NCBI GenBank assembly: GCA_017464045.1
Contig: JAFUEG010000066.1
Coordinates: forward strand, 1-16,555
Source of the DNA: Lachnospiraceae bacterium
GTDB taxonomy: Bacteria > Bacillota_A > Clostridia > Lachnospirales > Lachnospiraceae
DNA: 16,555 bases
Direction of reading: 5' to 3'
Numbering within the stretch: the first letter of the stretch is position 1; each line of letters opens with the position of its first letter. Shown piece after piece: positions 1 through 7,550 of this stretch. The position numbers and the translations under genes are program-made. The notes beneath the pieces are model-generated. The model had not been told where the DNA came from. It worked only from the letters and a program-made list of their open reading frames with translations, and did no database searches.

Positions 1-1288
1 AATAATTATCAAAGCAAAAACCTTCATTTTTCATCTTATAAAGCGTCGGAGTCCTTTGCTTGTCTATACAAAGTCCGGAAAAGCCTTCTGCAACAATAAA
101 TATAAGATTGTATCCCTCAAACATACCTGTATACTCATTCTTATTTGTAGGCTTAACCTGACTGATATATTCATGCATAGTACGAACATTATCATTTGGT
201 GCTTCATCTATAAGCACATTAAAATCTATATTTAGTATATTTGGCGATGTATCTATTTCATTTTCGTCGCTTATGTCATTTTCGTCGTTATCCGGCGATT
301 TACTTGTATCATTTAAAACATTATTTTCTATATCAACGTCTTTATTACTTTGATTTTTGTCAGTTTCTGTTTGGGACTTATCATTATCTCCGGTTTTATA
401 GCCATATGCTTCGTATCCGACACCATTATCATATGATTCTGCCAAAAAAGATACCTCATCATTATTAATGCCCATCTTTTCTTTTATTCCAAGCTTTGCA
501 TCCAGATAAAATGATTCCATAACCCCCAGTTTTTCTATGGACATATCCACCGAGGTATAATTCTTGTAGACTTCATAAGCCGAGTAGATATTTTCCCTGT
601 CAACCTGCATCCTGATCATAATTAAAACGAAAATAAATACAGCTGTTCCTAAAGAAACAAGATGAATATACACCTTGCGATTTTCAAAGTTAATTACTTT
701 ACGAAGAAATACAGAAAAGCATATAAACGGAACAATGATTAAGAGCAGAACAAGCCATTCATCTTTTAATTCCTTTAATATAACATCTGTAAAATCCAGA
801 GCCTGATTCGCAACTCCAATCGAACCGGATAAAGAAAGATATGTTCCAAACACACCGCTAAATACCACCTGTACCAAAAAGAAAGCTGTAAGAAAAAACG
901 AAATCAAAAAGGAAAAAACAACAGAAAAAAACTTCGGAAACAAATCCACAAAAGCGCCGCATAATATTCCGAAAAGCAATGCAAAAAATAATTTATAAAA
1001 AAGATTTTCGAAAGAAAAACCGAATCTTAAAAAATGAAAGATAATTTCAAGATAAATAATAAGGGTACAAAAATAAAACTCAGGTGTTAAAAGCATCTTT
1101 TTTACAACATCAAACACATGAATTTTATTATTTAAATCAGATTTAGAAACCTTAATACCTGACAAATCAATTGTAGGGATAAATATATCCGCATCATCAA
1201 TATACGAATCATCTTCCTTATCCGGTATGGTTTCCGATACTGTATTTTTTTCTAATTCTTCTTCAGTATCATTTTTGTCTGTATCCAT
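1..1288 (-). CDS. LTA synthase-like membrane sulfatase-fold protein, partial (C-terminus off window)
   Basis: The gene is read on the minus strand from ATG at 1288 (GAGGG ribosome binding site 7 nt upstream) and stays open through base 1, giving 429 codons without a stop. About five hydrophobic segments are visible at residues 71-87, 96-114, 120-143, 178-196 and 209-226, the same number as in LtaS-type lipoteichoic acid synthases. An extracellular linker follows. At about residue 394 the sulfatase/alkaline-phosphatase fold begins: hydrophobic strand, then AEGFSG with E401 at the position of the metal-binding Glu of LtaS, then TPTLYKM. The catalytic Thr of the family would lie beyond the window edge. 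The family transfers glycerol-phosphate or similar headgroups onto envelope polymers or lipids outside the membrane. Residues 300-352 are a low-complexity Asp/Asn/Glu/Ser-rich insert. The family call is good; the exact substrate cannot be told. Confidence 0.85.
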   Translation of the reverse strand, partial: MDTDKNDTEEELEKNTVSETIPDKEDDSYIDDADIFIPTIDLSGIKVSKSDLNNKIHVFDVVKKMLLTPEFYFCTLIIYLEIIFHFLRFGFSFENLFYKLFFALLFGILCGAFVDLFPKFFSVVFSFLISFFLTAFFLVQVVFSGVFGTYLSLSGSIGVANQALDFTDVILKELKDEWLVLLLIIVPFICFSVFLRKVINFENRKVYIHLVSLGTAVFIFVLIMIRMQVDRENIYSAYEVYKNYTSVDMSIEKLGVMESFYLDAKLGIKEKMGINNDEVSFLAESYDNGVGYEAYGYKTGDNDKSQTETDKNQSNKDVDIENNVLNDTSKSPDNDENDISDENEIDTSPNILNIDFNVLIDEAPNDNVRTMHEYISQVKPTNKNEYTGMFEGYNLIFIVAEGFSGLCIDKQRTPTLYKMKNEGFCFDNY

Positions 1289-1313
1289 TAATTTACCCTC
1301 TTTTCATACGGTA

Positions 1314-1343
1314 ATTATACTCTATAATTATTAGCTATTGCAA
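1314..1343 (-). promoter_or_regulatory. Predicted sigma-A promoter of the LTA synthase-like gene
   Basis: On the minus strand, TTGCAA (1338-1343) and a perfect TATAAT (1314-1319) are separated by 18 bp, with the start codon about 25 bp beyond the -10. The call rests on consensus match only. Confidence 0.55.
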
Positions 1344-1379
1344 TATCATAAAATCAAAATAGCAGATATAAAAAAACTA

Positions 1380-1388
1380 TGATATAAT
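1380..1388 (+). promoter_or_regulatory. Predicted extended -10 promoter of the DHH phosphoesterase gene
   Basis: TGATATAAT (perfect TATAAT with the TGn extension) lies about 104 bp upstream of the ATG at 1492. No good -35 is seen at 17 bp. The same ATGATATAAT string recurs in the DegV promoter. A weaker alternative is TTGATT at 1434-1439 with TATTTA 18 bp downstream. Confidence 0.4.
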
Positions 1389-1491
1389 TAACTATAAGCA
1401 TGTTAAAAGAAAAGCTTACTACAGACATACTTATTGATTGTTAAAGTATAGTCCGGCTATTTATTTTAGAAATTATATGGAGGATTAAAAA

Positions 1492-2472
1492 ATGCCAGAT
1501 TGCAGAAATTTAATAAAAATTTGCAAAGGACGTCACATATATATTCAAACACACAACTTTCCTGATCCTGATGCTATAGCATCCGCTTTCGGACTTCAAA
1601 ATCTTATGAAACACTTTGGTATAGAATCAACCTTGTGCTATGAAGGACGTATAGACAAGCTTAGTACAAAAAAAATGACCGAGCTTTTCAATATAGATAT
1701 TTATGCATATGATCAAATAAAGGAAAAGATGACCGAGGATGATTATATCATTTGTGTTGATTCTCAAAAAGGCGGCGGCAACATAACAGACTTCATAGGT
1801 GACGAAATTGCATGTATAGATCATCATCCAATTTACGTAAATACAGAATACAAATATAGCGATATCCGTTTTGTCGGAAGCTGTGCCACAATAATAACCA
1901 AATACTATGAAGAGCTTGATATCCCTATGGATAAGCCTACAGCATCAGCACTTTTATATGGTCTGAAAACTGACACATTAGATTTTTCAAGAGGCACAAC
2001 ACTCATGGACATAGATATGTTCAAATATCTCTATCCAAGAGCAGATAACGACACTCTAAAAGCTCTTGAACACAACAATATGGAGTTAACTGATCTCAAA
2101 GCCTATGGTGCGGCTATAGAAAATATCAGGATATTCGGCTCAACCGGATTTGCATTTATTCCATTTTCATGTCCGGACGCTTTAATCGGTATCATATCCG
2201 ACTTTATGCTTGAATTAAACAGCGTGGATGTAACAGTCATCTACTCCAAACGTGAAGACGGTTATAAATTCTCCATACGTTCAGAAAGTCCAAATGTAGA
2301 TGCAGGCTCTGTAATTAATCTTGCGCTTAAAGGCATAGGAACAGGCGGTGGTCATCCCTCCATGGCAGGCGGTCTTATCAAAGCTGAAGATGTAGCAAAG
2401 CTCGGACCATACCCTGATACGGCAATCATTGAACGTTTTACATACATACTTGGTAACCAAACCCGTCAGTAA
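1492..2472 (+). CDS. DHH/DHHA1-family phosphoesterase (NrnA / pApA phosphodiesterase type)
   Basis: This 326-residue protein is the usual length for stand-alone DHH-DHHA1 enzymes. The N-terminal DHH domain shows the metal-binding motifs in order: THNFPDPDAIAS (H21, D25, D27), VDSQ (D90) and the name-giving IDHHP (D110, H111, H112). The C-terminal DHHA1 domain carries GGGHPSMAGG (285-294), the substrate-binding glycine-rich motif with H288. There are no CBS, GGDEF or membrane segments, so it is not GdpP. Family members degrade nanoRNA from oligonucleotide ends, dephosphorylate pAp, or hydrolyse pApA and c-di-AMP in the cytosol; sequence alone does not tell which. A GGAGG ribosome binding site lies 8 nt before the ATG. 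It is a single gene, convergent with the DUF4129-type gene, only 9 bp away. Because the window also encodes a diadenylate cyclase, a role in clearing c-di-AMP breakdown products is possible but is inference. Confidence 0.9.
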   Translation: MPDCRNLIKICKGRHIYIQTHNFPDPDAIASAFGLQNLMKHFGIESTLCYEGRIDKLSTKKMTELFNIDIYAYDQIKEKMTEDDYIICVDSQKGGGNITDFIGDEIACIDHHPIYVNTEYKYSDIRFVGSCATIITKYYEELDIPMDKPTASALLYGLKTDTLDFSRGTTLMDIDMFKYLYPRADNDTLKALEHNNMELTDLKAYGAAIENIRIFGSTGFAFIPFSCPDALIGIISDFMLELNSVDVTVIYSKREDGYKFSIRSESPNVDAGSVINLALKGIGTGGGHPSMAGGLIKAEDVAKLGPYPDTAIIERFTYILGNQTRQ

Positions 2473-2481
2473 AACTCCGGT

Positions 2482-3690
2482 TTATTTGTCGAATAGACGT
2501 AACATTTCTTTGGTGGCTTTTTGGTTGCCATAGCGGATTTCATTGTATGCTTCAGTTATATCAGTTATGTCATCAAGTTCATTTTTGTATAGTTCGTCTT
2601 TGATATCGTTACTGGTTTTGTTACTTTCAAGCCGTATATCATACCTATACATAAGTATTCTTTCGCGATAACTTTTTCTGAATCTTTGTTCAGTTGAAAA
2701 CATACTAAACTTATCTTTTCGGACTCGTTTTGTACTTATTATTTTTTTATCAGTTACTGCATCCTCAACCAAATCTCCTATAATTATCCTTTTCTTCAAA
2801 ATAAGCCTTATTGACCACGAAACAACTTTATAAAGTATATAGATAATAAGTATAGCAGCGCATATTTTATACATTATATCAAAAAATCCGGCAAAATCAT
2901 CTGCATGTTCCGATACATAATCTCTAAAGCCGCTTTGTTCATTTATAAGACGCTCATTAGGAGTTCGTAAAAATGGAGCGGATAAAAGTATAAGCACAAG
3001 TCTTATAAACAGTATAATATATACAATAAAATACAATATTGCTTTAAGCGCCTTATATAAAGCTTGATCGAACCCTAAAATTCCTCCTAATCCTATACCG
3101 GCAATAAGCAAAACAACTATAATAAGTACAACAGAAGAGTTAACTGTTATTATTCTATTAATCGGCAAACCCGAAACATCTTTCGAGGAATCAACATAGC
3201 CCCTGAGTCCATCAATATATAACATTATAAGGTATACAATTATAAGTAATACCGGAATTATATAAGAACTTGTTTTTAAAAGGCTGCTCTTTGTAGCATA
3301 GCCATAGGCATAGAAAATTATACTGATTATAAATGTCAGCCATGGAGCATCCCTAAAATTCCCATACACTCCTTTTTTTTCATATAAAAAAGATTCTCCC
3401 ATCTGATATATTATTAATCCAAGTAAAATCCATTTTGTACTATTTTCAAACGGAATGAAATAAACGCCTACAGCAAGCAGGGCATGTACTAAAAGAATCC
3501 ACAAATTAAATCTCGCTTTTTTCCTAATTATATATGAAATTATAAAAATGATAAGTAAAGCCAGCTCAACAAATCCATCAGGTTTCTTTTTCACAAATAC
3601 AACCACTATAAAATAGAAAAAAAGTACAGAAAAGAGCCATTCATATATAAGCCTTAACCCGGCTTGTAAAGTTTCAATCTTATGTCTCAT
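2482..3690 (-). CDS. Polytopic membrane protein with DUF4129-like C-terminal domain, no transglutaminase
   Basis: This is the third gene of the MoxR-DUF58 operon. It starts with ATG at 3690 behind a GGGAGG site and overlaps the end of the DUF58 gene by 11 nt, so translation is probably coupled. Its 402 residues contain about nine hydrophobic segments (17-34, 41-55, 61-79, 86-97, 117-131, 143-159, 184-206, 213-238, 273-297). A basic cytosolic tail follows; residues 339-402 resemble DUF4129, with a Y-R-E-R start, a Thr-Ser-x-Asp-Ile segment and the ending EIRYG (384-388). In related operons this position is held by TgpA-like proteins with a transglutaminase core between the membrane part and DUF4129. 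No such Cys-His-Asp domain is visible here, so the protein is probably non-enzymatic. Its function is unknown; association with the MoxR/DUF58 pair at the membrane is inferred from the operon. Confidence 0.72.
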   Translation of the reverse strand: MRHKIETLQAGLRLIYEWLFSVLFFYFIVVVFVKKKPDGFVELALLIIFIISYIIRKKARFNLWILLVHALLAVGVYFIPFENSTKWILLGLIIYQMGESFLYEKKGVYGNFRDAPWLTFIISIIFYAYGYATKSSLLKTSSYIIPVLLIIVYLIMLYIDGLRGYVDSSKDVSGLPINRIITVNSSVVLIIVVLLIAGIGLGGILGFDQALYKALKAILYFIVYIILFIRLVLILLSAPFLRTPNERLINEQSGFRDYVSEHADDFAGFFDIMYKICAAILIIYILYKVVSWSIRLILKKRIIIGDLVEDAVTDKKIISTKRVRKDKFSMFSTEQRFRKSYRERILMYRYDIRLESNKTSNDIKDELYKNELDDITDITEAYNEIRYGNQKATKEMLRLFDK

Positions 3691-4801
3691 ATATATTTAC
3701 CTCCCATCCATACATATAGGAGCGAATCCGTCTAAAACCATGTATGTTATAATACGGAACGAGCATACATATACCAACACCATTTTTCTGCATATAATCA
3801 AGTTTTTTTAACAAATCCTCCTTGTAATAAGGAGAAATAATCAAATACGTTGTATTGCTTCTTTTAAGAATTATCTCTTTATCAATTATTTCCATAAAGC
3901 CTTCTATGCCTGACTTTCCGTCCATACGTGACAGATATTTATCTATGGAAAGCATATGTTTAAGAGAAGAGCCATCGCTAATCTCTCCTGTTCTTTTTGT
4001 AACAATATCCGTTCCATTCGAAGCAATCGAAACATTTAAATTTTTCTTAAGAAAAAATTCACAAGCTGTGCTTGCCAGGCTTATACTTACCTCATCAATA
4101 TACTCCGTCTTAATCATATTGTTAGTTTCAAAATTGAGTAACACTCTTATGTTCTGAAGTGAAGTATGATTATAGATATTAACCATCAGTTTATCAGTCT
4201 TTGCTGTAGCCTTCCAATTAATACGTTTCATATTGTATGAACTGTCATACTCTCTTATGCCACGGAATGTAAACGGATCTTCTATAAGACTCATTTGATT
4301 TTCGATATCACCTATAATCATGCTAAATATTGAATCAAATGCCTTGTTATCATATTTTTCAGGAAAAACATATATATCAGATTTATGTGCTATATTTTTT
4401 GCAAAATTTTTTGTCAAAAAGAAATCCTTTGATATAACATTTGCACCGTCTATTACATAATATCCTCTTTTATTGGCAGTAAAATAAAGCCTTCTCGTTA
4501 TCTTCATATTAGACATAACAGAAAACACATCATTTCTATAATATGAATCCGAGAGAACAGCATTGTCATTATCCTCAAATGTAAAACTTAACGGAGCTGC
4601 AAATTTGACATGAAGTATGGACAAAGGAAGAAATTTGGCATTATTTATCACCTCGGTAATATAAGATTTCTCGCCCTTATTAAGATAGGTATCATGAAAA
4701 TCTACTGCAACATCAAGGCCCTTATCCCAAAAACTTCCATAAAGATTTTTTTGAAACACATATATAAATATCGCAATAAATACTGCAATGATTAATTTCA
4801 T
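3680..4801 (-). CDS. DUF58 domain protein (MoxR partner)
   Basis: This 373-residue protein has one N-terminal hydrophobic segment (about 2-17), then a beta-rich region and the DUF58 core at 176-208. The core includes FRGIREYD (179-186) and RINWKATAKTDKLMV (193-207), which match the family signature of G-R-x-Y, R-x-I-x-W-K and A-R-x-x-x-L. The C-terminal part has the alternating strands and helices expected of the von Willebrand-A-like fold of these proteins. DUF58 proteins are almost always encoded next to MoxR ATPases and are thought to be their membrane-side partner or client adaptor. The gene starts 6 nt after the MoxR stop, and its likely ribosome binding site (GGAAGG) lies inside the last codons of moxR. 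The usual second N-terminal membrane span is not evident. The family call is firm; the biological role is not established. Confidence 0.85.
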   Translation of the reverse strand: MKLIIAVFIAIFIYVFQKNLYGSFWDKGLDVAVDFHDTYLNKGEKSYITEVINNAKFLPLSILHVKFAAPLSFTFEDNDNAVLSDSYYRNDVFSVMSNMKITRRLYFTANKRGYYVIDGANVISKDFFLTKNFAKNIAHKSDIYVFPEKYDNKAFDSIFSMIIGDIENQMSLIEDPFTFRGIREYDSSYNMKRINWKATAKTDKLMVNIYNHTSLQNIRVLLNFETNNMIKTEYIDEVSISLASTACEFFLKKNLNVSIASNGTDIVTKRTGEISDGSSLKHMLSIDKYLSRMDGKSGIEGFMEIIDKEIILKRSNTTYLIISPYYKEDLLKKLDYMQKNGVGICMLVPYYNIHGFRRIRSYMYGWEVNIYET

Positions 4802-4807
4802 ATAAAA

Positions 4808-5761
4808 TTATGCCTTCCAATCCTCTACAGGAACCTCAATTCCCTCAACAATCTTTTCAATAACGTTACTATTATGTTGAAAATCACCCGCACTGCCAAA
4901 AGCAAGTATCCTATGTCCTAAGACAAACGGAGCAAGATATCTTACATCATCAGGCATAACATAGCCTCTTCCTTCTATCGCGGCAAACGCCTGACTACAT
5001 CTTAATAAAGCAAGTGTTCCTCTTGTACTTACTCCAAGATTAAGCTCACTGCTTTTTCGTGTTGCCATAATAATATTGACTATATAATCTCTTACACATT
5101 CATGAACAAAAATTTTTTTTACTGCTTGTCTTTTTTTAATTATTTCTTTTGCATCACAAACAGCTGAAATGTTATCTATAGGGGTATCATCAATATATTT
5201 GTCAATGATATCCATCTCAGCAGTTTTATCATTTTCCCCCATGGAAAGCTTTATTAAAAATCTATCGAGCTCCGCCTCAGGAAGCGGATAAGTTCCGCTG
5301 GTTTCAACAGGATTCTCAGTTGCAAAAACTATGAACGGATCCTCAAGTTTCAGAGATTCACCATCTATAGTTACCTGTTTTTCTTCCATAGCTTCCAAGA
5401 GACTGGACTGGGTTCTTGGAGTGGCTCGATTTATCTCGTCAGCCAATAAAACGTTAGTAAAAACAGGTCCCTTAACAAGACTAAATTCTCCATTTTTTTG
5501 ATTGTATATATTTAATCCGGTAATATCAGAAGGCATAAGATCAGGAGTAAACTGAACACGCTTAAATGCCACATCCATACTCTTTGCAAATGCTTTTGCA
5601 AGCATAGTCTTACCTGTACCCGGATTATCTTCTATAAGTATATGTCCACCGGCTAATATACCTGTAATAATAAGTTTAATCTGTTCTTCCTTACCCACAA
5701 TAACCTTTGAAACATTTTCACTCAACTTTTCAGCAAGTACCGCTATATCTTTTTTTTCCAT
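4808..5761 (-). CDS. MoxR-family AAA+ ATPase
   Basis: With the ATG at 5761 the protein has 317 residues, typical for MoxR. AAA_3 motifs are complete: Walker A EDNPGTGKT (44-52), Walker B LLADEINRA (105-113, D108/E109), sensor 1 FATENP (146-151, N150) and the following E-L-D-R-F segment. The lid domain occupies the C-terminal third. MoxR ATPases act as chaperone-like remodelling factors, working with a neighbouring DUF58/von Willebrand A protein. The frame is open to a TTG at 5776, but GGAGG at 5767-5771 lies 5 nt before the ATG and inside that extension, so the ATG is preferred. It is first in an operon with the DUF58 gene (6 nt gap) and the DUF4129-like gene. A TTGACA promoter drives it divergently from the DegV gene. 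The target of this ATPase cannot be read from the sequence; envelope stress or cell-surface assembly is a guess. Confidence 0.92.
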   Translation of the reverse strand: MEKKDIAVLAEKLSENVSKVIVGKEEQIKLIITGILAGGHILIEDNPGTGKTMLAKAFAKSMDVAFKRVQFTPDLMPSDITGLNIYNQKNGEFSLVKGPVFTNVLLADEINRATPRTQSSLLEAMEEKQVTIDGESLKLEDPFIVFATENPVETSGTYPLPEAELDRFLIKLSMGENDKTAEMDIIDKYIDDTPIDNISAVCDAKEIIKKRQAVKKIFVHECVRDYIVNIIMATRKSSELNLGVSTRGTLALLRCSQAFAAIEGRGYVMPDDVRYLAPFVLGHRILAFGSAGDFQHNSNVIEKIVEGIEVPVEDWKA

Positions 5762-5766
5762 GTTTT

Positions 5767-5771
5767 CCTCC
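5767..5771 (-). promoter_or_regulatory. Ribosome binding site that decides the MoxR start
   Basis: GGAGG on the minus strand with a 5-nt spacer to the ATG at 5761. It excludes the in-frame TTG codons at 5776 and 5773 as starts, because those would lie upstream of or overlap the site. Confidence 0.75.
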
Positions 5772-5793
5772 AACAAAATATACTTAAATTAAA

Positions 5794-5821
5794 AATATAC
5801 ATATTTTTTTGTTGTTGTCAA
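5794..5821 (-). promoter_or_regulatory. Predicted sigma-A promoter of the MoxR-DUF58-DUF4129 operon
   Basis: A perfect TTGACA (-35, minus strand, 5816-5821) and TATATT (-10, 5794-5799) are separated by 16 bp, about 33 bp before the ATG. The -35 overlaps the -35 of the divergent DegV promoter. Confidence 0.6.
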
Positions 5822-5840
5822 TTATTTATTATGATATAAT
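5812..5840 (+). promoter_or_regulatory. Predicted sigma-A promoter of the DegV-family gene
   Basis: TTGTTG (5812-5817), 17 bp, then an extended -10 TGATATAAT with TATAAT at 5835-5840. A second perfect TATAAT with a TGn extension lies at 5855-5860 and could be an alternative -10. Confidence 0.55.
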
Positions 5841-5892
5841 CTTTATTACTATGTTATAATGATAATTGTAATTTTATAAGAGGAGTAATGAG

Positions 5893-6759
5893 ATGAAAAC
5901 CGCCATAATGACAGATACCAATAGCGGTATCACTGTTCAAAAGGGGAAAGAGGACGGAATATTTGTATTACCTATGCCGGTGATAGTGGATGATAAAGAT
6001 TATATCGAAGGAGTGAATATAACTCACAACGATCTATACAAAGCAATGCGTGAAGGAAAAGATATACATTCATCTCAACCTTCCATAGGCGCAGTAGGTG
6101 ATATGTGGAATGATATTTTAAATCAGGGATATGATGAGCTTATATATATTCCAATGTCAAGCGGATTAAGCAGCTCCTGCGATATGGCAGCAGGTTATGC
6201 TCAAAAATATAACGGCAAAATTTTAGTTGCTGACAATCACAGAATTTCATTTTCACTTTATGAATCCGTATACGATGCTAAGGCATATGCGGATAAAGGT
6301 GCTACAGCATCTGAGATAAAAACAGCGTTGGAAAAAAATGCTTACAACGCAAGCATCTACATAACTGTAAATTCGCTTGAATATCTAAAGAAAAGCGGAC
6401 GTATAACCGGTGCAGGTGCAGCTATAGCTACTGTTATTAATCTAAAACCGGTCCTTACAATTCAAGGTGAAAAGCTTGATGCATTTGCCAAGGTTAGAGG
6501 AATGAATTCAGCAAAGAAAAAAATGCTGCAAGCTATAGAAGAAGATCTTAACACGCGTTTTAAAGATATACCAAAGCAAAAAATTCAGTTAGCCACCGCA
6601 GGTACATTTGAACATAAAGAAGATGCAGACGCATGGCTTGCCGAAGTAAAAAATGCTTTTCCGGAATTTGAGCCATACTATCTTCCATTATCATGCAGTA
6701 TAGCCTGTCACGTAGGAATAGATTCAGTTGGTACTGCCATAGCAGTCAAAGACAGATAA
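5893..6759 (+). CDS. DegV family protein (fatty-acid-binding FakB type)
   Basis: This 288-residue protein has the normal length and motif order of DegV/FakB proteins: an N-terminal strand ending in TDTNSG (7-12), HSSQPS (59-64, the S/T-SQPS ligand motif), SSGLSSS (89-95), LEYLKKSGRI (162-171) and a C-terminal HVGIDSVG (273-280) where many members read HxGPGxxG. FakB proteins hold a fatty acid and present it to the kinase FakA, feeding exogenous acyl chains into phospholipid synthesis. No FakA-like DAK gene lies in this window, so the lipid role is inferred from family. AGGAG 7 nt before the ATG supports the start; the earlier ATG at 5888 is out of frame and meets a stop after one codon. It is a single-gene transcript ended by the 20-bp hairpin shared with the convergent sirtuin gene. 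Confidence 0.88.
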   Translation: MKTAIMTDTNSGITVQKGKEDGIFVLPMPVIVDDKDYIEGVNITHNDLYKAMREGKDIHSSQPSIGAVGDMWNDILNQGYDELIYIPMSSGLSSSCDMAAGYAQKYNGKILVADNHRISFSLYESVYDAKAYADKGATASEIKTALEKNAYNASIYITVNSLEYLKKSGRITGAGAAIATVINLKPVLTIQGEKLDAFAKVRGMNSAKKKMLQAIEEDLNTRFKDIPKQKIQLATAGTFEHKEDADAWLAEVKNAFPEFEPYYLPLSCSIACHVGIDSVGTAIAVKDR

Positions 6760-6767
6760 AAATCTAA

Positions 6768-6818
6768 AGGAGAGGTATTTTCCAAGCCTAAAGCTTGGAA
6801 AATACCTCTCCTATTTTT
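6768..6818. terminator. Bidirectional intrinsic terminator overlapping the 3' end of the sirtuin gene
   Basis: A 20-bp perfect inverted repeat (6768-6787 and 6793-6812) encloses a 5-nt loop (CTAAA) and is followed by ATTTTTCC on the plus strand. On the minus strand the stem is followed by TTTAGATTTTTA. It would end both convergent genes. The stop codon of the sirtuin lies in the loop, and the right arm encodes its last seven residues. Confidence 0.85.
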
Positions 6819-7510
6819 CCATTGATTAAAATATCAGCATTTTTATCACGCGGCGTCGGTGCCATATTTATTACAACAAGATATTTACCTTTGAAGTAAT
6901 CAATAAGTCCCGCTGCCGGATATACAACTAATGAGGTTCCTCCTATTATAAGCATATCTGCATGGGAAATATGATCTATAGTTTTTGCTATTATGCTGCT
7001 GTTAAGCCCCTCCTCATACAAAACAACATCAGGCTTTATAATCCCACCACAATCATCACACTTCGGTACACCGTCTGTTTTTATCACATAATCCAAGTCA
7101 AAAAATTTATGACATTTAGTACAATAATTTCTATGTACAGAACCATGAAGTTCAAGTACCTCTTTACTTCCTGCTTTTTGATGAAGTCCATCAATATTCT
7201 GTGTAACTATAGCTTTAAGCTTGCCCTCTTTTTCAAGTTCTGCAAGCTTTTTATGAGCCGCATTTGGCTCGGCTTCCGGAAAAAGCATCTTATCCTTATA
7301 AAATTCAAAAAACTCCTCTGTTCTTTGAACATAGAAAGTATGACTTACCATTGTTTCGGGCGGATATTTATATTTTTGATTATATAATCCATCAGTGCTT
7401 CTGAAATCAGGTATGCCGCTTTCTGTAGAAACCCCTGCACCACCGAAAAAAACTATGTAATTGCATTCATCAACTGCATTCTTAAACTTTTCAATTACTG
7501 CTTCATCCAT
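6788..7510 (-). CDS. NAD-dependent protein deacylase, Sir2 family
   Basis: This 240-residue cytosolic protein has all sirtuin hallmarks: the NAD-binding GAGVSTESGIPDFRS (24-38), TQNIDGLHQKAG (103-114), and the catalytic His in LELHGS (H122). A zinc ribbon is made by C130, C133, C151 and C154, and a late GTSLVVYPAA motif completes the NAD pocket. It removes acyl groups from lysine side chains using NAD+, giving nicotinamide and O-acyl-ADP-ribose. Both family and active-site residues are clear; acetyl versus longer-acyl preference is not. A GAGGAGG ribosome binding site lies 7 nt before the ATG. The gene starts 40 nt after the CdaR stop on the same strand with no terminator between, so it is probably the last gene of the cdaA transcript. 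Its final residues, GEVFSKL, are encoded by one arm of the terminator hairpin. Confidence 0.95.
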   Translation of the reverse strand: MDEAVIEKFKNAVDECNYIVFFGGAGVSTESGIPDFRSTDGLYNQKYKYPPETMVSHTFYVQRTEEFFEFYKDKMLFPEAEPNAAHKKLAELEKEGKLKAIVTQNIDGLHQKAGSKEVLELHGSVHRNYCTKCHKFFDLDYVIKTDGVPKCDDCGGIIKPDVVLYEEGLNSSIIAKTIDHISHADMLIIGGTSLVVYPAAGLIDYFKGKYLVVINMAPTPRDKNADILINGKIGEVFSKL

Positions 7511-7550
7511 AACTATACCTCCTCATAAATTCTTAACCGGGTAAGGTAAA

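Noticed and set aside
241..468. A 75-codon plus-strand frame rich in Tyr, Phe and His
   Set aside because: It is antisense to the Asp/Asn-rich linker of the LTA synthase-like gene, and its odd composition is explained by that.
2455..2495. A terminator between the DHH gene and the DUF4129-like gene
   Set aside because: Only a 5-bp AAACC/GGTTT stem with a 14-nt loop is present in the 9-bp gap and flanks, too weak to call.
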